Position numbers and translations under genes: made by a program
The notes under the pieces: generated by a model
The model's input: the letters and a program-made list of their open reading frames with translations, nothing else
Told to the model about the DNA's origin: nothing
The model's database searches: none
In this document: in pieces, positions 54,739 through 63,942 of the stretch
Numbering within the stretch: position 1 is the first letter of the stretch
Layout: every line of letters starts with the position of its first letter
Assembly: GCF_030733845.1 (NCBI RefSeq)
Contig: NZ_CP132311.1
Location: 933,501-997,500, forward strand
Reading direction: 5' to 3'
DNA from: Shinella zoogloeoides
Lineage (GTDB): Bacteria > Pseudomonadota > Alphaproteobacteria > Rhizobiales > Rhizobiaceae
Length of the DNA: 64,000 nucleotides

Positions 54739-55167
54739 TCAGGTGACGGCCGAGCCGATGCCGCGTCTTTCCACGCCGGCCATGTAGCGCCGCTCTTCCT
54801 TCTTGGGCCGGCTGCTGGTGCCGCCGGTAAAATAATCGGACCGCACGATCGTGTGCAGCAGCTCTTCGTCTATTTCCTTGATGAACTGCACGCCGATCCG
54901 GTTGTCGTTGCGGTAGACTTCCGCGCAGCCGATGCGCGAGGCGACGCCGACGATGGAGAGGTAGTAGTGCAGCGGCAGGCCGATGGTGGTGCTGACGGTG
55001 AAGCTGGCGCCGCCCTGGGAAATGTCGATCAGCCTGCAGCTGCGCATCTTCGGCGCGGCAAGGTCGAAGCCGACGGTCATCAGCATGCCCTGCCGGTTGA
55101 CGCTAAAACGATCCCATTTGCGTTCGTAAAGTCCCGCTTTTGACCGCGGATCGGCACCGATACTCAT
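54739..55167 (-). CDS. PilZ-domain protein (c-di-GMP receptor type)
   Basis: 142 aa from the ATG at 55167 (MSIGADPRSKAGLYERKWDR). PilZ marks: an arginine-containing N-terminal loop (ERKWDRFSVNRQG) and the DISQGGASF motif (D/NxSxxG), with a beta-barrel core after it. Binds cyclic di-GMP in known members. A second PilZ-like gene lies just upstream on the same strand. Confidence 0.78.
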   Translation of the reverse strand: MSIGADPRSKAGLYERKWDRFSVNRQGMLMTVGFDLAAPKMRSCRLIDISQGGASFTVSTTIGLPLHYYLSIVGVASRIGCAEVYRNDNRIGVQFIKEIDEELLHTIVRSDYFTGGTSSRPKKEERRYMAGVERRGIGSAVT

Positions 55168-55286
55168 GGTTACACTCCCGATAAGGACATCATGCCCGAC
55201 AGAGGAGGGAGTGTTGCAGGCGATTGTTTTGTTTCGTTGAAACAAAAGCTTAAAAGTTTAATCGCCGCGTTTTTCCGAAAGTCCGG

Positions 55287-55643
55287 TCACAGCGCGTGCG
55301 TGTCCGGCTGGCGGCCTAGCACGGCGTTGAGGAAATCCGGGTCGAGGAACATGTTGAAGCGCACCACCAGTTCTTCGCCCTCGCGCTTGAACTCCGTGCA
55401 GGGGATGCCGTCGCGCACGCCCTGGATCTCCAGGTAGAAATTCTCCGGCAGCGTCAGCGTCTTGTTGACCGAGAGCATCGCGCCCGCGCTTGAAAGGCTG
55501 CGCACGAGGCAGGTATAGCGCATCGCCGTGCTGAGATGATGGCCGATCGGCGTGATGAAGCCGGGCCGGTCGATGCGATACTGGACAAAACTGCGCTTGG
55601 GATGGCGCAGGCGAAGCTGGTCGTGGATGTGTTCGAGGGGCAT
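55287..55643 (-). CDS. PilZ-like domain protein, divergent
   Basis: 118 aa. RHPKRSFVQYRIDRPG resembles the PilZ N-terminal arginine loop and SLSSAGAMLSV the DxSxxG region, but the first acidic residue of that motif is replaced. Cyclic di-GMP binding is therefore uncertain. Likely a paralogue of the neighbour at 54739-55167, about 120 nt away. Confidence 0.6.
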   Translation of the reverse strand: MPLEHIHDQLRLRHPKRSFVQYRIDRPGFITPIGHHLSTAMRYTCLVRSLSSAGAMLSVNKTLTLPENFYLEIQGVRDGIPCTEFKREGEELVVRFNMFLDPDFLNAVLGRQPDTHAL

Positions 55644-55762
55644 GTCGCCCTCCCGCTTCTATTGCCGGGTTTGAACTGTACCGAAACGGGATGGATAAAA
55701 CGTGAAAGCGGCCGCGCGCATTTTAGCGAGCGGCCGCCGGTATTCACAATCGCGGATGAAGC

Positions 55763-56986
55763 TTACTGGAAGGCCTGGAGGCCCGTCTGTGCGCGGCCGA
55801 GGATCAGCGCATGGATGTCGTGCGTGCCCTCGTAGGTGTTGACGGCCTCAAGGTTCATGACGTGGCGGATAACGCCGTATTCGTCGGAAACGCCGTTGCC
55901 GCCGTGCATGTCGCGGGCAACGCGGGCGATGTCGAGCGCCTTGCCGCAATTGTTGCGCTTCATCAGCGAGATGAGCTCGGCCGGTGCACGGTGCTCGTCG
56001 AACAGGCGGCCGAGGCGCAGTGCGCCCTGCAGGCCGAGCGAGATCTCGGTCTCCATGTCGGCAAGCTTCTTCTGGATGAGCTGGTTGGCGGCGAGCGGCT
56101 TGCCGAACTGCTTGCGGTCGAGCGTGTACTGGCGGGCGGCGTGCCAGCAGAATTCCGCCGCGCCCATGGCGCCCCAGGCGATGCCGTAGCGCGCGCGGTT
56201 GAGGCAGCCGAAGGGGCCGGCAAGGCCCGCCACTTCCGGCAGCAGGTTTGCGTCCGGAACGAAGACGTCCTGCATCATGATCATGCCGGTGACGGAGGCG
56301 CGCAGCGAGAACTTGCCCTCGATCTTCGGCGTCTCGAAGCCCTTCATGCCGCGTTCCAGCACGAAGCCCTTGATCTTGTTGTCATGCGCGTCGGATTTCG
56401 CCCAGACGACGGCGACATCGGCGATCGGCGAATTGGTGATCCAGTTCTTGGCGCCGGAGATGAGGTAGCCGCCGTCGACCTTCTTGGCGCGGGTGATCAT
56501 GGAGGAGGGGTCCGAGCCGTGATCGGGCTCGGTGAGGCCGAAGCAGCCGACCCACTCGCCGGAAGCGAGCTTGGGCAGGTACTTCTTGCGGGTCTCTTCC
56601 GTGCCGTAGGCGAAGATCGGGTGCATGACGAGCGAGGACTGCACGGACATGGCCGAGCGGTAACCGGAATCGACGCGCTCGACCTCCCGGGCAACGAGGC
56701 CGTAGGAGACGTAGTTGGCGCCGACGCCGCCGTATTCTTCCGGAACGGTCGGGCCGAGCAGGCCGAGCTCGCCCATCTCGCTCATGATCTCGCGGTGGAA
56801 GATCTCGTGACGGTTCGCTTCGGTGACGCGCGAGGCGAGCTTGTCCTGGCAATAGGCGCGGGCCGTATCGCGGATCATGCGCTCTTCGTCGGTGAGCTGG
56901 TCCTCCAGGAGGAAGGGATCGGCCCAGTCGAAGGGCGCCATCTTGGCGCGGGCCTGTTCCGGAGTGGCGCTGTGGTGCTCGCTCAT
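55763..56986 (-). CDS. gcdH: Glutaryl-CoA dehydrogenase
   Basis: 407 aa. Acyl-CoA dehydrogenase fold with the GcdH-type catalytic glutamate E386 in [20 protein letters not shown] and [15 protein letters not shown]. GcdH oxidises and decarboxylates glutaryl-CoA to crotonyl-CoA in lysine, hydroxylysine and tryptophan breakdown, passing electrons to ETF and then ETF-QO (present in this window). Confidence 0.88.
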   Translation of the reverse strand: MSEHHSATPEQARAKMAPFDWADPFLLEDQLTDEERMIRDTARAYCQDKLASRVTEANRHEIFHREIMSEMGELGLLGPTVPEEYGGVGANYVSYGLVAREVERVDSGYRSAMSVQSSLVMHPIFAYGTEETRKKYLPKLASGEWVGCFGLTEPDHGSDPSSMITRAKKVDGGYLISGAKNWITNSPIADVAVVWAKSDAHDNKIKGFVLERGMKGFETPKIEGKFSLRASVTGMIMMQDVFVPDANLLPEVAGLAGPFGCLNRARYGIAWGAMGAAEFCWHAARQYTLDRKQFGKPLAANQLIQKKLADMETEISLGLQGALRLGRLFDEHRAPAELISLMKRNNCGKALDIARVARDMHGGNGVSDEYGVIRHVMNLEAVNTYEGTHDIHALILGRAQTGLQAFQ

Positions 56987-57215
56987 TGCTTCATCCTGTC
57001 GCGTTTTGTCGTTGCAGAAGTGCTACATCAGCTTGTCCCTCTTCGAAAGGGCGGGAACGAAAAGGGCCGGCGAACACTTTGGCTATTTGTGAATGCCCTC
57101 ATGAATGTGGAGAATGAGCCGGTCCGGCCGCATTTTTCCCTTTTCGCCTTTATCCTGCCGCTCGAGATGAGCTAGTAGCCTGACAATGAGCAATTCCCCC
57201 AAAAGGAGGCTGAGC

Positions 57216-58244
57216 ATGCGCGACCGCTTCAAGCGATCAGTCGAGCGGCTGTTGCCGACCGAAGCCAAACTTGGCGATCTGTTCTGGCCGTTTTCCCGTG
57301 ATCCCGAGCGCAAGGTGCCGCCCGTCCGGCGACGCCCCGCAGTCTCCTCGCCCCTCGTCGAAGTCACCGGGTTCGGCAGCAATCCCGGCGGCCTGCGCAT
57401 GTTCGAGCATGTTCCGGAAGGCCTGCCCGCCGGGCGCCCGCTCGTCCTCGTGCTGCACGGCTGCCAGCAGGACGCGGAAAGCTACGACCGGGCGGCCGGC
57501 TGGGCGTTGCTTGCGGAAGAACGCGGCTTTGCCGTGGTCTACGCCCAGCAGCGCGAGGCCAACAACCCCCGGCTCTGCTTCACCTGGTTCCGTCCGAGCG
57601 AGGTGACGCGCGACCGCGGCGAGACGATGTCGATCCGCCAGATGGTGGCGTACACGGCGGAACGGGTGGCAAGCGATCCGGAACGCATCTTCGTCACCGG
57701 TCTTTCCGCCGGCGGGGCGATGACGGCCGCCATGCTCGCCAACTATCCGGCGCTTTTTGCCGGCGGCGCCATCATCGCCGGCCTGCCCTTCGGTGCCGCG
57801 CGCGATGCGTCCCGCGCCTTCGACGCCATGGCGGCGGCCCCCGAGCGCACCGCCCGCGAATGGAGCGATCTCGTGCGGGCGGTTTCGCCGCGCATCGCCC
57901 GCAAGCCGGCCATTTCCATCTGGCACGGCACGGCGGACGAGACCGTCTCGCTGTCGAACGGCCTTGCGCTCGCCGAACAGTGGCGCGACCTCTACCGCCT
58001 GCCGAAGGAGGCCTTCGTGGAAAAGCGCCTGAAGCGCCGGCGCACGCGCATCTGGCCGGACAAGGAGGGCAGGGCTCTCGTCACCTTCCACGAAATCGAC
58101 GGCATGGGCCACGGCACGCCCGTCCTGACCGGCGAGGGCGGGGGGTACGCCGCTTCGGCCGAGCCCTTCATGCTGGATGTGGGCTTTTCGTCGACGCTTG
58201 AGATCGCGAAAGAGTGGGGGCTGACGCGCAAGTGGAAGCGGTAG
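57216..58244 (+). CDS. PHB depolymerase-family esterase
   Basis: 342 aa from the ATG at 57216, which has AAAAGGAGG six nt upstream; an ATG 30 nt earlier lacks such a site. Esterase_PHB motifs: VLHGCQQDAESYDRAAGWAL and lipase box GLSAGG with S164, then WHGTADETV and the final H in DGMGHGTPV. No signal peptide, so probably an intracellular esterase acting on polyhydroxybutyrate or a related ester. Confidence 0.83.
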   Translation: MRDRFKRSVERLLPTEAKLGDLFWPFSRDPERKVPPVRRRPAVSSPLVEVTGFGSNPGGLRMFEHVPEGLPAGRPLVLVLHGCQQDAESYDRAAGWALLAEERGFAVVYAQQREANNPRLCFTWFRPSEVTRDRGETMSIRQMVAYTAERVASDPERIFVTGLSAGGAMTAAMLANYPALFAGGAIIAGLPFGAARDASRAFDAMAAAPERTAREWSDLVRAVSPRIARKPAISIWHGTADETVSLSNGLALAEQWRDLYRLPKEAFVEKRLKRRRTRIWPDKEGRALVTFHEIDGMGHGTPVLTGEGGGYAASAEPFMLDVGFSSTLEIAKEWGLTRKWKR

Positions 58245-58251
58245 GGTCTGC

Positions 58252-59046
58252 TCACCCCAGCAGCCATTCGTGCTCCCTGGCGTTGTGGAACTTCCACACC
58301 CGCTTCGGCCCGGCCATCACGTTGAGATAGTAGAGATCGTAGCCGTGGATGGTGGCGCAGGGGTGGTAGCCCTTGGGCACCAGCGTCACGTCGCCGTCCT
58401 CCACCGCCATCGCCTCGTCGAGCGACCGGTCGTCCGTATAGACGCGCTGGAAGGCAAAGCCCTGCGGCGGGTTGAGGCGGTGGTAATAGGTCTCCTCGAG
58501 GAGGCTTTCGTTCGGTAGGTCGTCTTGGTCGTGCTTGTGCGAGGGATAGGACGAGGTATTGCCGCTCGGCGTGATGACCTCGACGACGAGCAGCGAATGG
58601 GCCGAACCGTCGTCCTCCGGCATGATGTTGTGGACGTGGCGGACGTTCGAGCCCTTGCCGCGCGTGAGCTTCGGATGCGTGCCCGGCGGAATGGCCTTCG
58701 CCTTGTGGTCCCCGCCGCCCGGTGCCGAGCAGACGGCAAGTTCCAGGTCGGTTTCCGCCGTCACCGTCCAGTTCGAATCGGCCGGGATGTAGAGCGCGTG
58801 CGGCACACCGTCGAACGGGCTCATGCGCTCGCCGAGAATGCCGAAATCCTCGCCGCCCGCCGTCGCCTTGCCCTTGCCGGAAATCCAGACGAGGCAGACC
58901 TCGCGGCTTCCCGTTTCCGCCGCGACGATCTCGCCCGGCTTCATGCGGTGCAGGTCGAAGCCGACATAGGTCCAGCCGGCGCTTTCCGGCGTGACATGGC
59001 TGACGCGGCCATGCACGCCGTTCGGTTTCACGATGAGGTTCGGCAT
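58252..59046 (-). CDS. iolB: 5-deoxy-glucuronate isomerase IolB
   Basis: 264 aa, normal length. Cupin-type metal residues in PSHKHDQDDLPNESLLEETY and HPCATIHGYDLYYLNVMAG. Converts 5-deoxy-D-glucuronate to 2-deoxy-5-keto-D-gluconate in myo-inositol catabolism. It is the last gene of the operon; start follows iolE by 9 nt with AGGAGCG as ribosome site. Confidence 0.93.
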   Translation of the reverse strand: MPNLIVKPNGVHGRVSHVTPESAGWTYVGFDLHRMKPGEIVAAETGSREVCLVWISGKGKATAGGEDFGILGERMSPFDGVPHALYIPADSNWTVTAETDLELAVCSAPGGGDHKAKAIPPGTHPKLTRGKGSNVRHVHNIMPEDDGSAHSLLVVEVITPSGNTSSYPSHKHDQDDLPNESLLEETYYHRLNPPQGFAFQRVYTDDRSLDEAMAVEDGDVTLVPKGYHPCATIHGYDLYYLNVMAGPKRVWKFHNAREHEWLLG

Positions 59047-59055
59047 GGTTCGCTC

Positions 59056-59973
59056 CTATCCCTTCGGAAAGCCTTCCGTCTCGACGGTATAACCCGCCGC
59101 TGTCATCACGCGCATCAGTTCCGCGTAACCGACCTCGGCCATTTTCTGCGGCGGCGCCTTGCGCGGGTCCTGCTCGGCCTCCACGACGAACCAGCCCTCG
59201 TAGCCGTAATCCGCGAAACGCTGGACGATGGCGCCGAAATCGAGCGAGCCGTCGCCCGGCACGGTGAAGGCGCCGAGCGCCACCGCGTCTAGGAAGGATT
59301 GTCTGCTGCGGTCGAGCCCATCCACCACCGCCTTGCGGATATCCTTGACATGGACGTGGTTGATGCGGGCGTGGTGCCTGTCGATGGCGCGCAGCACGTC
59401 GCCGCCGGCAAAGGCGAGATGGCCGGCATCGAGCAGCAGCGGAATGCCTTCGCCCGACGCGTTCATGAAGGCGTCGAGTTCCGGCTCGGTCTCCACGACG
59501 GCGGCCATATGGTGGTGATAGGAGAGCGGCATGCCCTGGTCGCCGCACCATTCGCCGAATTCGGTGAGGCGGCGGCCATAGGCCTTCATCTCGTCGTCCG
59601 AGAGGCGCGGCTTGGTGGCGAGCGGCCTGGAACGGTCGCCCTGGATGGAGCGGCCGACCTCGCCATAGACGATGCAGGGCGCATCGACCGCCTTGAACAG
59701 TTCGATCATCGGCGCGATGCGGTCCTTGTTGGCCGAAAGCTCCTCGTCGACCAGCGTGCCGGAAAACCAGCCGCCGCACAGCGTGACGTCGGCTGCGCGC
59801 AGGATCGGCAGCATCTCCTCCGGATTGCTCGGGAAGCGGCGGCCCTGTTCCATGCCGGTGAAGCCGGCGCTGCGCGACTGGCGCAGGCACTCTTCGAGGG
59901 AAACGTCGTCGCTGAGTTCCGGAAGATCGTCGTTCCACCAGGCGATGGGCGACATGCCGAGTTTGGCTTTCAT
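59056..59973 (-). CDS. iolE: Myo-inosose-2 dehydratase IolE
   Basis: 305 aa from the ATG at 59973 (MKAKLGMSPIAWWNDDLPEL), with AAGGAGAC before it. AP-endonuclease-2/TIM-barrel fold; metal-binding residues in LDAGHLAFAGGD, RINHVHVKDIR and FVVEAEQDP. Dehydrates scyllo-inosose in the second step of inositol catabolism. A 39-bp inverted repeat separates it from iolD. Confidence 0.93.
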   Translation of the reverse strand: MKAKLGMSPIAWWNDDLPELSDDVSLEECLRQSRSAGFTGMEQGRRFPSNPEEMLPILRAADVTLCGGWFSGTLVDEELSANKDRIAPMIELFKAVDAPCIVYGEVGRSIQGDRSRPLATKPRLSDDEMKAYGRRLTEFGEWCGDQGMPLSYHHHMAAVVETEPELDAFMNASGEGIPLLLDAGHLAFAGGDVLRAIDRHHARINHVHVKDIRKAVVDGLDRSRQSFLDAVALGAFTVPGDGSLDFGAIVQRFADYGYEGWFVVEAEQDPRKAPPQKMAEVGYAELMRVMTAAGYTVETEGFPKG

Positions 59974-60022
59974 CTGTTGTCTCCTTGGAGAAGGCGCTCG
60001 GCCTCCCATGTTGTGGTCTCTG

Positions 60023-60129
60023 CCTCTCCTCCGTCATCCTCGGGCTTGACCCGAGGATCCACCCACACGGCACGCCTTGAGTTCGTGGCATGGATCCTCG
60101 GGTCAAGCCCGAGGATGACGGAGGAGAGG
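60023..60129. repeat. 39-bp perfect inverted repeat in the iolD-iolE gap
   Basis: Arms 60023-60061 and 60091-60129 are exact complements around a 29-nt centre. Each arm carries its own dyad TCCTCGGG-CTTGA-CCCGAGGA. This TCATCCTCGGGCTTGACCCG element is common in alphaproteobacterial intergenic DNA (palindromic repeat class). Located inside an operon, its hairpin may affect transcript stability or expression of iolE and iolB. Confidence 0.85.
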
Positions 60130-60146
60130 AGGAGGCGTTGTCTATC

Positions 60147-61997
60147 CTAGCCGACGTTCTGTGCCGCGCGCGCCTTCACATAGGCCTCGCGCGCCCGGTT
60201 GACCTCCCCGCGCGGGCTCACTTCCGGCACAGCCACGTCCCACCAGTGGCCACCCTCCTGAGTGGTGACCAGCGGGTCCGTGTCGATGACGATGACCGAG
60301 GTGCGGTCGTTGCCCTTGCTTTGCTGGATCGCCGTTTCGAGATCGGCAATAGAGGAGACCTTGACGGCGACCGCGCCCATGCTCTCGGCATGCGCCCGGA
60401 AGTCGATATCCGGCATGGTCTCGATCATCGAGTCCTTCAGGAGATTGTTGAAGTTCGCGCCGCCGGTGCCCATCTGCAGCCGGTTGATGCAGCCATAGCC
60501 GCGATTGTCCAGCACCACGACGGTCAGCTTCTTGCCGAGCATGATCGAGGTCGAAAGCTCGGAATTCATCATCATGTAGGAGCCGTCGCCGACCATCACG
60601 ACGACATCCGCCTCCGGCCGCGCCAGCTTGACGCCGAGGCCGCCGGCAATCTCGTAGCCCATGCAGGAAAAGCCGTATTCCATGTGGTAGCCGCCCGGCT
60701 TCACGGCTTGCCAGAGCTTGTGCAATTCGCCGGGAAGGCCGCCGGCGGCGCAGACGAGGACCGCGTTCTCGCCGCCGATCGTGCGCTGCACTGCGCCGAT
60801 GACCTGCGCGTCGGAGGGCAAGGCCGCATTGGTCGCGGCCGTCGCCCGGATCGCCGCCGCCAGCCACTCTTCCTTGCGCGTCTTCGCGGCCGCCTCGACC
60901 GCGGCCGGCGCTTTCCAGCCGCCGAGCGCTTCGGAAAGCAGCGTCAGGCCCTCGCGCGCATCGGCGACGAGCGGCTGGCTGTCATGCTTGGCGGCATCGA
61001 AGGCGGCGGTGTTGAGGCCGATCATCGTGACGCCGTCGTTCTTGAAGAGCGCCCAGGAGCCGGTGGTGAAATCCTGCATGCGCGTGCCGACGGCGAGGAT
61101 GACGTCCGCTTCTTCCGCGAAGGCATTGGCGGCCGAGGTGCCAGTGACGCCGATCGAGCCCATGCAGAGCGGATGGTCGTCCGGCAGCGCCGACTTACCG
61201 GCCTGGGTGACGGCGACCGGAATGCCATGCATGCCGGCAAATGCCTTGAGTTCGGCGGTCGCCTGCGAATAGAGCACGCCGCCGCCGGCGATGATCAGCG
61301 GCTTCTGTGCCTTGCGCAGCGTGGCGATGGCGGCCGCGAGTTCGTCCGCATCGGGGCGGGGGCGGCGCTGCGTCCAGACCTTTTCTTCAAAAAGACTTGC
61401 CGGATAGTCGTAGGCCTCTGCCTGCACGTCCTGGCAGAGTGACAGCGTCACCGGGCCGCAATCGACCGGATCAGTCAGCACCTGCATGGTGCGCTTCAGC
61501 GCCGGGATGATCTGCTCGGGGCGGGTGATGCGGTCGAAATAGCGCGAGACGCAACGGAAGGCGTCGTTCACCGAGGCGGTGCCGTCGCCGAAATCCTCGA
61601 TCTGCTGGAGGACCGGGTCGGGGATGCGGTTGGCGAAGACGTCGCCGGGCAGGAACAATACGGGCAGGCGGTTGACGTGTGCGACGCCCGCCGCCGTCAC
61701 CATGTTGAGCGCGCCGGGGCCGATGGAGGTCGTGCAGGCCATGAAGCGCTGGCGGAAGCTCGCCTTGGCGAAAGCGACGGCGGCATGCGCCATGCCCTGT
61801 TCGTTGTGGGCGCGCAGCGTCGGCAGCTCCTCGCGCACCTGATAGAGCGCTTCTCCCATGCCGGCGACATTGCCGTGGCCGAAGATGCCCCAGACGCCGG
61901 CGAAGATCGGAACCGTCCTGCCGTCGACGACCGTCATCTGTGCCTTCAGGAAATGCGCGACGGCTTGCGCCATCGTCAGCCTGATCGTCTTGCCCAT
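60147..61997 (-). CDS. iolD: Trihydroxycyclohexane-1,2-dione hydrolase IolD
   Basis: 616 aa. Thiamine-diphosphate enzyme fold: N-terminal Pyr domain (GIFGHGNVAGMGEALYQV), central domain, and C-terminal ThDP site GDGSYMMMNSELSTSIMLGK followed by VVVLDNRGYGCINRL. Opens the ring of diketo-inositol to 5-deoxy-glucuronate. GGAGGAATAC before the ATG. Upstream gap to iolC is 22 nt. Confidence 0.94.
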   Translation of the reverse strand: MGKTIRLTMAQAVAHFLKAQMTVVDGRTVPIFAGVWGIFGHGNVAGMGEALYQVREELPTLRAHNEQGMAHAAVAFAKASFRQRFMACTTSIGPGALNMVTAAGVAHVNRLPVLFLPGDVFANRIPDPVLQQIEDFGDGTASVNDAFRCVSRYFDRITRPEQIIPALKRTMQVLTDPVDCGPVTLSLCQDVQAEAYDYPASLFEEKVWTQRRPRPDADELAAAIATLRKAQKPLIIAGGGVLYSQATAELKAFAGMHGIPVAVTQAGKSALPDDHPLCMGSIGVTGTSAANAFAEEADVILAVGTRMQDFTTGSWALFKNDGVTMIGLNTAAFDAAKHDSQPLVADAREGLTLLSEALGGWKAPAAVEAAAKTRKEEWLAAAIRATAATNAALPSDAQVIGAVQRTIGGENAVLVCAAGGLPGELHKLWQAVKPGGYHMEYGFSCMGYEIAGGLGVKLARPEADVVVMVGDGSYMMMNSELSTSIMLGKKLTVVVLDNRGYGCINRLQMGTGGANFNNLLKDSMIETMPDIDFRAHAESMGAVAVKVSSIADLETAIQQSKGNDRTSVIVIDTDPLVTTQEGGHWWDVAVPEVSPRGEVNRAREAYVKARAAQNVG

Positions 61998-62019
61998 CGT
62001 ATTCCTCCCAATTCTATTC

Positions 62020-63942
62020 TTACAGGCCGCGCGTGCGAAGCCATGCGTCGGTCAGTTCGCGGAAGCGGCCGGCCATGTCGGCAATCGCAGCCTCGTCGTC
62101 CATCTTGCCGGCCATCCAGGCGCGGGCGGCATCGACGAAGATCGTGCGGCCGACGGCAAAGCCCTTCACGGCCGGCGCCACCTTCGTCGCCTCGAAGGCT
62201 TTGACCAGCTCCTCCGTCGGTGCTTCCAGGCCGAGCAGCACGATACCACGGCAATATGCATCGTTTTTGGCGATCACCGTCTCGATGTTCCGCCATGCCT
62301 CGGGCGAAGCCTGCGGCTCCAGCTTCCACCAATCCGGCTTGATGCCAAGGTCGTAGAGCTCCTGCAGCGCGGTCGAGACCGTATCGTCCGTGAGCGGCCC
62401 GTTCTTGCCGGCGATGATCTCGATTAGCAATTCGCGCCCGACGCGCCGCGCCGCCTCGAAAAGCGTGCGCAGCTTCTCCTGCTGTTCGGTCTTGAGCGCC
62501 GCCGGGTCGTCCGGATGATAGAAGCACAGGCACTTGATGCAATGGTCGAGCGGCCATTCTACGAGCTGCGAGCCGATGTCCTGGCTGAACTCGAAGCGCA
62601 GCGGCTTGGAGCCCGGCAGCTCGACCGGCCGGCCGAGCCACGAGAAATTCCTGGTGGCGGCGTCGAAGAAGGCGTCGCGGCCGAAGCGCTCGTCGATCAG
62701 CATGCCGTAGCCGGGCCGGCCCTCGGCAACGCGTGCTGCGGCCTCGACCGTCAGCCGCTTGAATTCGGAAATCTTTTCATGCGGCACGTTCAGTTCGTCC
62801 GCGACATCGACGAGCTGCATGCGGTGATCGCAGGCGAGCGCCATCAGCAGCGGAATATCGCCCTGCTTGCGGTTCGTCGCCCAGTGGATGTGGTTGATCG
62901 CCTCGTCCTTGCGCAGCGCCCGGTGCCTGCTGCCGTTCTTGAGGAAGAATTCCAGCTCTTCCCAGCTCGGATATTCCGGCGAGCAGAGCAGGCGCGAGAC
63001 GGCGAAGGCGCCGCAGGCATTGGCCCAGGTCGCGGAGGTCGCATGGTCCTCGCCGGTGAGCCAGCCGCGCAGGAAGCCCGACATGAACGCATCGCCCGCG
63101 CCAAGCACGTTGTAGACCTCGATGGGAAAACCCTGGCCGATCACGCCGTCTTCCCGATCGTCGGAGATCGGACCGTCATAGACGATGCAGCCCATGGCGC
63201 CGCGCTTCAGGACGATGGTGGCGGCGGAAACGGCGCGGATGGCCTTAAGAGAGGACAGCACGTCGTCGGCGCCCGAAGCGATCATGATCTCCTCTTCCGT
63301 GCCGACGATGAGGTCGCAATCCGGCAGGACCGATTTCATGATGGCCGAGACGCGATCGGATTTCACGTAGCGCTCGAAGCCTTCGGCATGGCCTGCAAGG
63401 CCCCAGAGATTAGGGCGGTAATCGATGTCGAAGATGACCTTGCCGCCGCTTTCCTTGGCGATGCGGATCGCCTTGCGCTGCGCGGCCTCGGTGTTGGGGC
63501 GGGAAAAATGTGTGCCGGAGACCAGCACGGCGCGCGAGGAGCGCACGAAAGCCTCGTCAACGTCGCCCTCGTCGAGCGCCATGTCGGCGCAGTCGGTGCG
63601 CACGAAGATCATCGGCGAAACGCCTTCGGCCTCGATGGCGAGCAGGACCAGCGCCGTCAGTCGCTCCCTGTCGGTGCGGATGCCGGCGACTTCGACGCCT
63701 TCGCGGGCGCACTGCTCGCGGATGAAACGGCCCATCTGCTCGTCGCCGACGCGGGTGATGAGTGCGGACTTGAGGCCGAGGCGGGCGGTGCCGATCGCGA
63801 TATTGGCCGGGCAGCCTCCGACGGACTTGGCGAAGGAGGCCGTATCTTCCAGGCGCGTGCCGAGCTGCTGGCCATAGAGATCGACGGACGAACGGCCGAT
63901 CGTGATGACGTCGAGCGTCTTGTCCTGGTCAATAGGGCGCAT
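62020..63942 (-). CDS. iolC: Bifunctional 5-dehydro-2-deoxygluconokinase IolC with C-terminal DUF2090 domain
   Basis: 640 aa from the ATG at 63942, preceded by GGAGGAAGAC. PfkB sugar-kinase half (about residues 1-330) with VGGCPANIAIGTARLG and the catalytic loop GAGDAFMSGF (D284). The second half is a DUF2090/aldolase-like domain (IKCLCFYHPDDPAALKTEQQ, KPDWWKLEPQASPEAW), as in the fused rhizobial form. Phosphorylates 2-deoxy-5-keto-gluconate; the DUF2090 half probably cleaves or processes the product. First gene of iolC-D-E-B. Confidence 0.93.
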   Translation of the reverse strand: MRPIDQDKTLDVITIGRSSVDLYGQQLGTRLEDTASFAKSVGGCPANIAIGTARLGLKSALITRVGDEQMGRFIREQCAREGVEVAGIRTDRERLTALVLLAIEAEGVSPMIFVRTDCADMALDEGDVDEAFVRSSRAVLVSGTHFSRPNTEAAQRKAIRIAKESGGKVIFDIDYRPNLWGLAGHAEGFERYVKSDRVSAIMKSVLPDCDLIVGTEEEIMIASGADDVLSSLKAIRAVSAATIVLKRGAMGCIVYDGPISDDREDGVIGQGFPIEVYNVLGAGDAFMSGFLRGWLTGEDHATSATWANACGAFAVSRLLCSPEYPSWEELEFFLKNGSRHRALRKDEAINHIHWATNRKQGDIPLLMALACDHRMQLVDVADELNVPHEKISEFKRLTVEAAARVAEGRPGYGMLIDERFGRDAFFDAATRNFSWLGRPVELPGSKPLRFEFSQDIGSQLVEWPLDHCIKCLCFYHPDDPAALKTEQQEKLRTLFEAARRVGRELLIEIIAGKNGPLTDDTVSTALQELYDLGIKPDWWKLEPQASPEAWRNIETVIAKNDAYCRGIVLLGLEAPTEELVKAFEATKVAPAVKGFAVGRTIFVDAARAWMAGKMDDEAAIADMAGRFRELTDAWLRTRGL

